62,206 bases of DNA, from positions 1 to 62,206 of the IMG/VR virus record IMGVR_UViG_3300013094_000050; one strand, written 5' to 3'. Under the pieces are notes generated by a model. The model had not been told where the DNA came from and made no database searches. It was given only the letters and a program-made list of their open reading frames with translations. Below, one piece after another: positions 16,407 through 23,767 of this stretch. The number at the start of each line of letters is the position of its first letter. Position 1 is the stretch's first letter. The DNA is from a virus. Made by a program: the position numbers and the translations under genes.

Positions 16407-18207
16407 TATCATTATTAATTTTTGATAATAGTTTGCCATATTCAGGCAAATACAAATAATTCATCTCGCTTTTTGCAATAGTATCCGCAGCATCTTCCAA
16501 TGTTTCGACTAACGGATCTCCGCCTAAATTAAAGCTAGTATTGAATAATACAGGAACACCTGTTTTTTCATAAAATGCATTAATCAAACTATAAAAATGT
16601 TTGTTTTGTTCGTTAGTTACAGTTTGTATACGACAAGTTCCGTCTACATGTATAATGCTAGGAATTTTTTCTGCAACACCAGGTTGACAATTTACAGCGT
16701 ACATCATGTAAGGACTGTCCTTCATACCACGTAAATCAAACCATTCATGGACATATTCTTGCATTATAGTACCTGCAAATGGTCTAAAATATTCACGATG
16801 TTTTACACTATTAACAAAATCTTTACCATCTTCGTACATCGGATTAAACAAAATACTACGATTACCTAATGCTCGTGGGCCGTTTTCACTTCGTCCTTGA
16901 AACATTGTAACGATATTTTTATCTAATAATAAAGAAACAATATCTTCATATTCTACATTACTTACTGCTAAATTATATTCAGATGCAATGTCATTTATAT
17001 CATCTGTAGAATAATTATATTCGAATCCTAAATATAATCCGTCTTTCGAATAATCAATTTTTTGCTCTTTAGATACGTCCATGTATATTAACATTGCAGC
17101 ACCCATTGCTGTACCGGCGTCATTACTAATAGGTTCTACATAAATTTCGATACCTTCGTCTCTCAAATGCTCTAAATAATAATAATTAGCTACGCAATTC
17201 AATCCATAACCTCCACTAATAACTACTTTATTATGTCCGGTCATTTCTACAGCTTTGCGAATTAAAGCCAATACTTGATCTTGTGTCTGAGTTTGGACAG
17301 CATATGCTAAATCTCGTCTATTATCAAGCAATGTTATATCAGTGGCATCATGCTCGTCTAAGTATGGAAACAAAGTGCTATTAATCAATGCACCGTTTGG
17401 ATATGTAGGTATGACTATATTTCTATTAGCAACCGGAAATGCTCCATTTTTGTTGAATAGTTCTGGAAATTTATCAGTTTCTTTACCGTATGGAAATAAT
17501 CCCATAGTTTTTCCTGCTTCGATAGATGGCCACCCACAATATTGTGTAACTGCTTCATAAACTTTAACAATTCCTGCAGTTTCGGATACTACAAGGTAGT
17601 GTGAGTCAGACTCTGGTTCATTATATCTTTCACTTGGAAATTTATCTAATACAGTAACAGGAGATGGACCACTTACTGCAAGATGTTTATAAATGGTTTT
17701 GAAATTAAACGGGTAAGAGCAATCAAAAATACTTTCAGTTTCAAACGCTGTAGTTGGAGCACCACTTGCTGTATTTAATTGAACAAAAGTTCCTGCACCA
17801 TCAACTACTAATGCTGCCGCACTATCAAAACCTGATCTATAAAATGCACAAGCGGCATGTAACTTATGATGAATGTTACTTAAATCGATGACTTGAGGGT
17901 GGGGACCAGGTTCGGGTTGTCGTCTTGCAATCAACCCTAATTTTCTTGCAAGACCTGTGTATATATCTTCGTAAGTGAAGTCTATCTTGCCTGCGGTTTC
18001 TTGAAGAGATTGAGTATGTGCAATTGCAATAAAATCTAGCTTATCTGTGTATTCTTTAATTTTTAGCATTGTTGCCAATGGGCCGCCGTCATATTTTTGT
18101 CTGCTAAGACGTTCTTCTTCTATATTAAAAATTACTTTGCCATTTTTTAATAGACACACTCCGCCGTTATGTCCTCTGGTAATTCCTGCAATCCAAATAT
18201 CTTTCAT
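16387..18207 (-). CDS. Carbamoyltransferase, NodU/CmcH/TobZ family
   Basis: 606 residues, full family length. Enzymes of this family transfer a carbamoyl group from carbamoyl phosphate, via a carbamoyl-adenylate, to hydroxyl groups of sugars or antibiotics. The N-terminal Kae1-like domain is visible as HNGGVCLLKNGK near residue 13, IEEERLSRQK near 29, the metal-binding HHKLHAACAFY near 112, and VVDGAG near 133. The C-terminal domain has the block GRSENGPRALGNRSILFNP near 442, HREYFRPFAG near 472, and VPVLFNTSFNLGGDPLVET near 553. All key blocks are present, so it should be active. It is the first gene convergent to the oxygenases and is read after the DUF6445-like gene with a 9-base gap and an AAGGAAC ribosome site. 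Target could be a host or virion glycan; inferred. Confidence 0.92.
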   Translation of the reverse strand: MKDIWIAGITRGHNGGVCLLKNGKVIFNIEEERLSRQKYDGGPLATMLKIKEYTDKLDFIAIAHTQSLQETAGKIDFTYEDIYTGLARKLGLIARRQPEPGPHPQVIDLSNIHHKLHAACAFYRSGFDSAAALVVDGAGTFVQLNTASGAPTTAFETESIFDCSYPFNFKTIYKHLAVSGPSPVTVLDKFPSERYNEPESDSHYLVVSETAGIVKVYEAVTQYCGWPSIEAGKTMGLFPYGKETDKFPELFNKNGAFPVANRNIVIPTYPNGALINSTLFPYLDEHDATDITLLDNRRDLAYAVQTQTQDQVLALIRKAVEMTGHNKVVISGGYGLNCVANYYYLEHLRDEGIEIYVEPISNDAGTAMGAAMLIYMDVSKEQKIDYSKDGLYLGFEYNYSTDDINDIASEYNLAVSNVEYEDIVSLLLDKNIVTMFQGRSENGPRALGNRSILFNPMYEDGKDFVNSVKHREYFRPFAGTIMQEYVHEWFDLRGMKDSPYMMYAVNCQPGVAEKIPSIIHVDGTCRIQTVTNEQNKHFYSLINAFYEKTGVPVLFNTSFNLGGDPLVETLEDAADTIAKSEMNYLYLPEYGKLLSKINNDIKQIEN

Positions 18208-18216
18208 ACTGTTCCT

Positions 18217-18906
18217 TTATATTTTAGTTTTAACGTAATGTGTACTGCGTTCAATGGGCCATAACCCATTAATTGGTTTTATTTTTGCAAAAAATACTTG
18301 TGTCAATCTTGAATTTGTTGGATCTGTACCGAACATTTTACTTTCTCTATGACAATATTCTCCTGGATATACTACCAATCGATTAAAAACATTACCAACA
18401 TCTATTGTTTTATTAAATCGATTATTATGTTCATCCCTTGTTTTTCTGTAAACATCTATATCAACATCTTTATCATTATAGAAATTCATTTTTTGCTGGA
18501 GTTCAAATCCTTGAGGATGCGGTTTCAAATGTTTAATTTTTGGATCGGGATCGTTATCTTCATATATAGAAGTTCCTGCATTTGTTGGAGCTCCAGGTGT
18601 TAGATACACAACTCCGGCAAAAGAAACACCAGTATCTACATGTACCCAACCTTCTTCATATTTTTCTGGTATTAGTTGAAATTCAATAAGAAAATCTGAT
18701 TCAATCGTGTCAGTTTTGAGGTTAAAAAATAGATTCAATATTTTTTGTTCAAATGTTGAATGCATTTCTGGATTAATAGTACTTAACGGATCTGTTCTAG
18801 TTCCAGGCCATGGCATATTTTTTCTAGAAAATGTTTGTGTCAACGCATACTCTCTAACTGACATCGGATCTTCATAGAAATTATCAACAATTGTAATTGG
18901 TATCAT
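18217..18906 (-). CDS. DUF6445-like, oxygenase-type protein
   Basis: 229 residues. The N-terminus IPITIVDNFYEDPMSVREYAL is typical of phage 2OG-oxygenase-like proteins that begin with a short strand and helix. The candidate metal set is H89-x-D91 (VHVDTG) and H186 (YCHRE), with R200 in NSRLTQVFF as a possible 2-oxoglutarate ligand. The segment FAGVVYLTPGAPTNAGTSIY follows the HxD as in DUF6445 proteins. The interval between the HxD and the distal His is longer than in the other three oxygenases of this window. The start overlaps the end of the glycosyltransferase gene by four bases (ATGA), so the two are translated together. Confidence 0.68.
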   Translation of the reverse strand: MIPITIVDNFYEDPMSVREYALTQTFSRKNMPWPGTRTDPLSTINPEMHSTFEQKILNLFFNLKTDTIESDFLIEFQLIPEKYEEGWVHVDTGVSFAGVVYLTPGAPTNAGTSIYEDNDPDPKIKHLKPHPQGFELQQKMNFYNDKDVDIDVYRKTRDEHNNRFNKTIDVGNVFNRLVVYPGEYCHRESKMFGTDPTNSRLTQVFFAKIKPINGLWPIERSTHYVKTKI

Positions 18907-19826
18907 GTTTTTTTCTTAATGTCTACTCTAATTTTTTCAATAATATCTTTGACTTCTTTATCGGTAAAATCCATGCAAGAGTCATTATAACGATTAGCTA
19001 AATCTCCGTCCATACCGTTTTCAGCAAATCGTATTGGAAAATATTTAATGTCAACTGGTGTTTTTTGCAAAATTTGAAAATGTTTACTATAACTGATATT
19101 TTCAGCAAATGTACTACCTAATATTACAGTTCCAGGTTTGTTAAACGCATATGCCATATGTTGACCTACACTATCACATCCAACAAAATAATCGGACGCT
19201 TCGATGATACCTGCCCATGCTCGCAGTGGTGCTTGTATTTTGAAAGTGATATCATCTACATCATTATTCTCTCCAAAGAAAATTAAATTATAATCTTTGG
19301 CTAATGATTGAATAATTTTAAGATATACTGATTTTGTTAAAGACCGGCTTAAAGGGTCGATCAACTCATTTGTTGGCACAGATTGAATAGATCGTCCAAA
19401 CGGTTGAATGACAATTGTTTTTTGTTTTTTCATTGCTTTAGCCGCGTTTGCAACTGCATCTAAAGCATGAATCTCTTCCTGTTTAGTTAGAAAGATTTTT
19501 GGTCTTTCTAGATCACTATGATCGGTAGTTCCGTTAATTAAAAAATCAAAAGATTCTGTTAAACTTCTTTTTTGATTATAATACCCATGTTCTCTGTAGG
19601 GTTCCGGAGTAATGACTATATTTGGTTTAATTATATTTTCAAATACATCTCGACCGTCTAATCCGTACGAGATATTTTGCAAATCTTTATTTCCAGCAAA
19701 CCAATCTATACCGCCTTCACACAGTATATAAAAATCGTTGCCATTTATTTTAAGATATTTTTGTAAGGCAGGTAAGGCGCATAAAACCCGACCGGCTCCT
19801 CCGCCGATTGCAAATACTTTTTTCAT
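18903..19826 (-). CDS. GT9/heptosyltransferase-like glycosyltransferase
   Basis: 307 residues. The start KKVFAIGGGAGRVLCALPALQKYL is a glycine-rich strand-loop-helix similar to the opening of GT-B enzymes of the ADP-heptose transferase (GT9) family. In the second domain QKTIVIQPFGRS near 135 and EASDYFVGCDSVGQHMAYAFNKPGTVILGS near 208-238 match the donor-binding region of that family, including the D-S-V-G-x-H-M/A pattern. The donor and acceptor sugars are not known. An AAGGA ribosome site lies upstream, and a 14-bp inverted repeat sits between this gene and the preceding one. It is the first gene of a three-gene unit with the DUF6445-like protein and carbamoyltransferase. Confidence 0.7.
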   Translation of the reverse strand: MKKVFAIGGGAGRVLCALPALQKYLKINGNDFYILCEGGIDWFAGNKDLQNISYGLDGRDVFENIIKPNIVITPEPYREHGYYNQKRSLTESFDFLINGTTDHSDLERPKIFLTKQEEIHALDAVANAAKAMKKQKTIVIQPFGRSIQSVPTNELIDPLSRSLTKSVYLKIIQSLAKDYNLIFFGENNDVDDITFKIQAPLRAWAGIIEASDYFVGCDSVGQHMAYAFNKPGTVILGSTFAENISYSKHFQILQKTPVDIKYFPIRFAENGMDGDLANRYNDSCMDFTDKEVKDIIEKIRVDIKKKT

Positions 19827-19836
19827 AATTTCCTTA

Positions 19837-19880
19837 AGTTGGTAAATCTATACTACATTATATATGTAGATTTACCAACT
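19837..19880. other. 14-bp perfect inverted repeat between two late genes
   Basis: AGTTGGTAAATCTA (19837-19850) is repeated inverted as TAGATTTACCAACT (19867-19880) with a 16-base spacer. It lies 11 bases upstream of the glycosyltransferase ATG and 11 bases after the preceding gene's stop codon (minus-strand reading). There is no T run on either side, so it is not a standard intrinsic terminator. In RNA it would form a stable stem just upstream of the ribosome site. Confidence 0.8.
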
Positions 19881-19890
19881 GTCAAGAAAT

Positions 19891-20616
19891 TTATTGACTT
19901 AAATCGTGTTGAATTTTAGCAATAACAGCATTCAAATCGTCAATGACTGTTTGAATATGCGTTTCGTATTCGGCAATCGTACCATGTGGCAATGGAGACT
20001 GAGAGCATACAGATTCCCCACCTTCCGATGTGGAATAAGTAAATGGAGGATTAAATGTAATTACACCGTTATCTAGCGTAGCATTAACTAACGCCGATTT
20101 TAATGTTGTCATATGCGTGAGTCGTTTTTGGAATTTCAAAAGATTCTCAGGGTTTGAAGAAATATTAGCCACTTGTGTGACACCAGTTAATCCATCATTA
20201 CCTGCTAATTCAACATCACCTAAATATGAATGATGTATCGGCTTTGGAGAGAAGTTACCAATTCTTTGTTTTTCTTCAATAGTTGCAGGTTTTGACCTAA
20301 ATGGATTAGGATCCTCTTGTAGTGCTCCGATTCTTTCTCTTTCTGCTTCACGAGCTGCCATCTCTGCTTGTACCGCAGCAACAAAGTCAGCTGTTTCTTT
20401 TGCATGATATGCTTCAATAATAGCAGCAATAGGATCATATGCTGGATGATCTCCAGGTTTAATTACTTGGCCATTAAACCAATAATTGCCGGCTACTACT
20501 GGTTGATCAGTAGATTGCCAGTTATTACTCGGTGTTAAACTTACTTCCTCTGCATTGTCAGTGACAGCTATAATTATTTCTAAATTATATTTGTCTGTAT
20601 GTGTTCTAAAAAACAT
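19891..20616 (-). CDS. Unassigned protein following the Cys-rich fibre (possible fibre assembly factor)
   Basis: 241 residues from ATG at 20614-20616, with TGAGGG nine bases upstream; the TTG at 20629-20631 overlaps the preceding stop but has worse spacing. The sequence starts FFRTHTDKYNLEIIIAVTDN, has NYWFNGQVIKPGDHPAYDP near 43, and a charged helix rich in Ala/Glu (about 65-100). The C-terminal helix around residues 215-240 is probably a coiled coil. Position directly after a fibre gene and the helix-rich tail would suit a fibre chaperone or a distal fibre partner, but I recognise no family. No signal peptide or membrane segment. Confidence 0.55.
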   Translation of the reverse strand: MFFRTHTDKYNLEIIIAVTDNAEEVSLTPSNNWQSTDQPVVAGNYWFNGQVIKPGDHPAYDPIAAIIEAYHAKETADFVAAVQAEMAAREAERERIGALQEDPNPFRSKPATIEEKQRIGNFSPKPIHHSYLGDVELAGNDGLTGVTQVANISSNPENLLKFQKRLTHMTTLKSALVNATLDNGVITFNPPFTYSTSEGGESVCSQSPLPHGTIAEYETHIQTVIDDLNAVIAKIQHDLSQ

Positions 20617-20627
20617 TATTTTTTCCC

Positions 20628-22202
20628 TCAATACACTACAATTACTGCGCCGTTACCGCCGGCTGTGTTTAATCTGTTACCACCACCGCCGTAACCTGCT
20701 GCCAAAGTTGTTGCACCATATCCAAATTTGAAATCATTAATGTTTATACACCCTGGAGCTTTTAATGTTGATAATGGTATTACACCCGGAACAACTGGTT
20801 TGTAGAGTGTTTCGTCTTTGTAATAACCGATGTTATAACAATTAATTTGGACTGGTTGCCCAGTACCTGTTCCAGGTGCTCCTCCTGTTCCACTGTTATA
20901 TGCATAACATGTGCATCCACAATTATATCCGAACACAAAATAAAATGCATCACATGGCCAATATTGATAACATACTAAGTTTGTACTGCCGCCGCTACCA
21001 CCACTACTAGTAGAGTAAGTAGGTGTACATAATGCTGGAGTATTTTGTTTGTAAATTTGTACTTCACTTTGTCCATTATTACCATTTGCACCGCTATTAC
21101 CGGCTTCTGCACCTACTCCTACTGGTAACGAAGTTGTTTGCCAGCCTTGATTTTGTCCCCAATCTCCACCATTGCCACCTATACAGCAACGCATTGCATT
21201 TCCTGCAAACGCATATACATCGCCTACATAGCAATTATAAACAGTTAACGTAGCACTACTTCCGCTACTTAAACATAAGTATGTACCGCATAAGCAATAA
21301 GGAACATAATAATTCAAACAATTTTGCCATGTACCGTTAGAGCATTGGGATCCAAATGTAGTATGATAAGTTAAATGACAATAACAATTCAAAGAAGATC
21401 CATAATTTGGACTCCAGCAATATCCGCAACAAGAATTAGCATAACTCCATGGATGTAATACAGTGTTGATACACATACACGTATATCTATTACCGCCAAA
21501 ACCATAATCGTAACTGTTACCAGTCCATGATTGATTTGTACAAGAGCATAAGTAGCCGCCGCCGCTGCCTGTAATTGTTGTAGTTGGTTGGATTGTAACA
21601 CATCCATCAACGCAAGATTCACAATTAAAATAAGGAATAAGAACTCCACGCCCACCGGTTCTATTAACATCACCACCAGTTGCTGTTCCTCCAAAATTCC
21701 AATATCCGCTAATACAATTTACATAACCACATACAGGTAATGCAAACCCCATACTTACCGGATTATCACTTGCATTGCTACGTGCGGTAGAATTATTAAC
21801 ACATGCCCAGCTATATGATACTTCAGTTGCGTTATTGGCAACAACATTATATGAACCTATTGAAACTGAACTTGCGCTACTACCTCCAATTGCACCGACG
21901 GTAATTGTCATTGTTGCGCCTGGTTGCAAATCAACCATTGTTTTTTCAGCATAGCCGCCACCGGCGCCAGTTAGTTGTCCTGCAAAATTAAAACAATAAT
22001 TACAAACTGGAGTAACAACTCCTGAACAACAACCAATACCTTGCATACATACACAAGTGTTTCTAAAACATGATCCTGCGCCAATTACATATACTTTTGC
22101 AACATTAACGCCTGAGGGAACTGTCCAGGTAGTTGAGTTTGTGAATACTTGCGCATTCGAAAAACTCGGATTTCCTGCTGTTGAATTAACAAATCTTCCC
22201 AT
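20628..22202 (-). CDS. Cysteine-rich, glycine-rich fibre protein
   Basis: 524 residues with 38 cysteines by my count, about 7 percent, and very high Gly, Tyr, Asn and Ser. The N-terminus has FTNSTTWTVPSGVNVAKVYVIGAG (about 20-43), a beta-sandwich opening seen in glycine-rich phage fibre proteins. The C-terminus has GYGGGGNRLNTAGGNGAVIVVY, the matching glycine-rich end. Cys residues occur singly, in pairs and as C-x-C along the whole middle. No signal peptide. In the reducing cytoplasm disulfides would not form, but they could after release or on the virion. A CTAAATA promoter lies 33 bases upstream and AAGGAGT precedes the ATG. It is probably a receptor-contact or tip protein. Confidence 0.7.
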   Translation of the reverse strand: MGRFVNSTAGNPSFSNAQVFTNSTTWTVPSGVNVAKVYVIGAGSCFRNTCVCMQGIGCCSGVVTPVCNYCFNFAGQLTGAGGGYAEKTMVDLQPGATMTITVGAIGGSSASSVSIGSYNVVANNATEVSYSWACVNNSTARSNASDNPVSMGFALPVCGYVNCISGYWNFGGTATGGDVNRTGGRGVLIPYFNCESCVDGCVTIQPTTTITGSGGGYLCSCTNQSWTGNSYDYGFGGNRYTCMCINTVLHPWSYANSCCGYCWSPNYGSSLNCYCHLTYHTTFGSQCSNGTWQNCLNYYVPYCLCGTYLCLSSGSSATLTVYNCYVGDVYAFAGNAMRCCIGGNGGDWGQNQGWQTTSLPVGVGAEAGNSGANGNNGQSEVQIYKQNTPALCTPTYSTSSGGSGGSTNLVCYQYWPCDAFYFVFGYNCGCTCYAYNSGTGGAPGTGTGQPVQINCYNIGYYKDETLYKPVVPGVIPLSTLKAPGCININDFKFGYGATTLAAGYGGGGNRLNTAGGNGAVIVVY

Positions 22203-22234
22203 TAATAACTCCTTGACTTTTTATTATCTATGTA

Positions 22235-22241
22235 TATTTAG
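22235..22241 (-). promoter_or_regulatory. Late promoter upstream of Cys-rich gene, CTAAATA
   Basis: CTAAATA on the minus strand, 33 bases before the ATG at 22202, placed just before the end of the preceding gene. An AAGGAGT ribosome site follows within the leader. Confidence 0.5.
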
Positions 22242-22243
22242 CA

Positions 22244-22912
22244 TTATGCTGTACTATCGATACACCATGCGACTGCATTTACACCTGTACCAGTTGCTGT
22301 GGCGCCTAATGAATAATTATTACTTAATACAAGTCCAGTTCTGGAAAGTGTACCGTATGCTGGTAATGAAAACGCATATTCTATATAGTCGCTAGTCGAC
22401 GGCGCAGTAGGTGTTGTTGAAATAAACAAATAAATCGTAACAGCAGATGATGTAGAATTTGTTAATTGCACAGTTGTAGTTGCCATTCTTCCAGATGCGG
22501 GACCACTCCAAATACTTGTTCCGCTACCTAATGTTTGTGAAGTAAGAGCAACTGCACCGACTCTGCCAATTGCTGTAGAACCATTACCACCTTCTAATCC
22601 GTGTACTGTGAAAGAAAAATTTCCAGTAGAAGCCCAGCCTAAAAGTTGATATCCGTATGCCAATACAATCACTTTTTGTTCAAACACTCCGCCAGGTGGT
22701 AGTGGATTTTGATATAGTAAATAATCGGACGATGCAGGAGTTGTTCCAGCTGAAGTCAAACTCATTGCCAATGATATAGTTGCTGTGGCTGCTCCTCTAT
22801 TAACTACAGAAACAGTTAACACTTGTGCAGTTGCACTAGAAGCTGGGCCTGCGGCAATTTGTGTCCAAGTTGTTGCTGATAAAGATGCGTGATATTGTAT
22901 TCCTGATGCCAT
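22244..22912 (-). CDS. Virion beta-sandwich protein, two-domain
   Basis: 222 residues made of two related domains of about 110 residues. Corresponding blocks are SSDYLLYQNPLPPGGVFEQK near 60 and TSDYIEYAFSLPAYGTLSRT near 173, each followed by a hydrophobic strand and a closing strand. The pattern is the same as in the single-domain proteins at 23407, 48843 and 60737. All lie among fibre genes, so a small structural subunit or fibre-binding adaptor is likely. An AAGGA ribosome site precedes the ATG. Function is not known from sequence. Confidence 0.6.
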   Translation of the reverse strand: MASGIQYHASLSATTWTQIAAGPASSATAQVLTVSVVNRGAATATISLAMSLTSAGTTPASSDYLLYQNPLPPGGVFEQKVIVLAYGYQLLGWASTGNFSFTVHGLEGGNGSTAIGRVGAVALTSQTLGSGTSIWSGPASGRMATTTVQLTNSTSSAVTIYLFISTTPTAPSTSDYIEYAFSLPAYGTLSRTGLVLSNNYSLGATATGTGVNAVAWCIDSTA

Positions 22913-22928
22913 GTCGTATTAATCCTTT

Positions 22929-23381
22929 TTATGATCCGTAGTACATACCAAATGCACTTACTTTGGTGGCATTATCAACATACGATTTATTAGTTATATC
23001 AGTAGAATTTGCAGGAGCATTAGTAACTTGCCCACTAGTAATTGTTGCACCCGTAAGTGTTACATGTCCGCCACTACTAACTGCTGGGATATAATTTGTA
23101 CCATCATTTTGTAATACTACTAAATCTCCAGAAGATAATGTAAAATTAACAGAAGCTGTTGATGTAAAAATTCCAGTCGGAGTGCTTAGTGTTACAGTAT
23201 TACTACTTGCATTATAAAAAGTTTGTGCTGTACCTGCATAACTTGCTGGTGTTGCTAGTGTAATAGTAATACCAGCAGATGCTCCTGCTGGGATTTCTGT
23301 AAATAGCCCCGAAGACGGTGATCCGGTGCCTACCGAAGTCGAAACGGTTGTGCTAGATAATACTGTATTATAACGTGCCAT
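22929..23381 (-). CDS. Short fibre-like structural protein
   Basis: 150 residues, Ser/Thr/Gly-rich with alternating strands. It contains STDITNKSYVDNATK near residue 128, the D-I-x-N-K-x-Y-V-D motif found near the ends of many T4-type fibre and baseplate-attached proteins. A middle segment, FTLSSGDLVVLQNDGTNYIPA, resembles the linker to a trimeric fibre stalk. A GATAAATA late promoter lies 20 bases upstream. Probably a small fibre or fibre-tip component; partner not known. Confidence 0.6.
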   Translation of the reverse strand: MARYNTVLSSTTVSTSVGTGSPSSGLFTEIPAGASAGITITLATPASYAGTAQTFYNASSNTVTLSTPTGIFTSTASVNFTLSSGDLVVLQNDGTNYIPAVSSGGHVTLTGATITSGQVTNAPANSTDITNKSYVDNATKVSAFGMYYGS

Positions 23382-23400
23382 AATATTCCTGCTGTTGTCT

Positions 23401-23408
23401 TATTTATC
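23401..23408 (-). promoter_or_regulatory. Late promoter, GATAAATA
   Basis: GATAAATA on the minus strand overlaps the stop codon of the 112-residue gene and lies 20 bases before the start of the next fibre-like gene. Confidence 0.5.
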
Positions 23409-23745
23409 AACTTGTAGATGTCTCAATTCCGTATATATTTACGTTTACCGCACTTCCGTTGCTGCTAACAACAAAGTTAGATGTAGCTTGCGCAACTAAC
23501 CCGGTACGTTCAAATACTCCATACCCAATTATTGTAGTTTGATATTCAAATGCCTCACTTGCAACAGGCGAGCCTGTTGTACTTGTACCTATATACAAAC
23601 GAATAGCTACAGGTGTAGATGCTGTATTTGTAAATGATATATTATAAACTCCATAATACCCTACTGGTACAGTATACAATAATGTATACGATGTAAGGCT
23701 TGCTGCAGTTAATTGATTCGTTGCTTTTATTCCTGATCCTGCCAT
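23407..23745 (-). CDS. Virion beta-sandwich protein, single-domain
   Basis: 112 residues. It shares with the proteins at 22244, 48843 and 60737 the order: a strand with LLYTVPVG near 22, YNISFTNTASTPVAIRLYIGTS near 34, a block EAFEYQTTIIGYGVFERTGLV near 64, and a closing strand. The fold should be a compact beta sandwich. Located directly after the 4936-residue fibre gene with a 22-base gap. Role unknown, likely virion. Confidence 0.6.
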   Translation of the reverse strand: MAGSGIKATNQLTAASLTSYTLLYTVPVGYYGVYNISFTNTASTPVAIRLYIGTSTTGSPVASEAFEYQTTIIGYGVFERTGLVAQATSNFVVSSNGSAVNVNIYGIETSTS

Positions 23746-23767
23746 TTTATTTCTCCGTTTTTATTGT

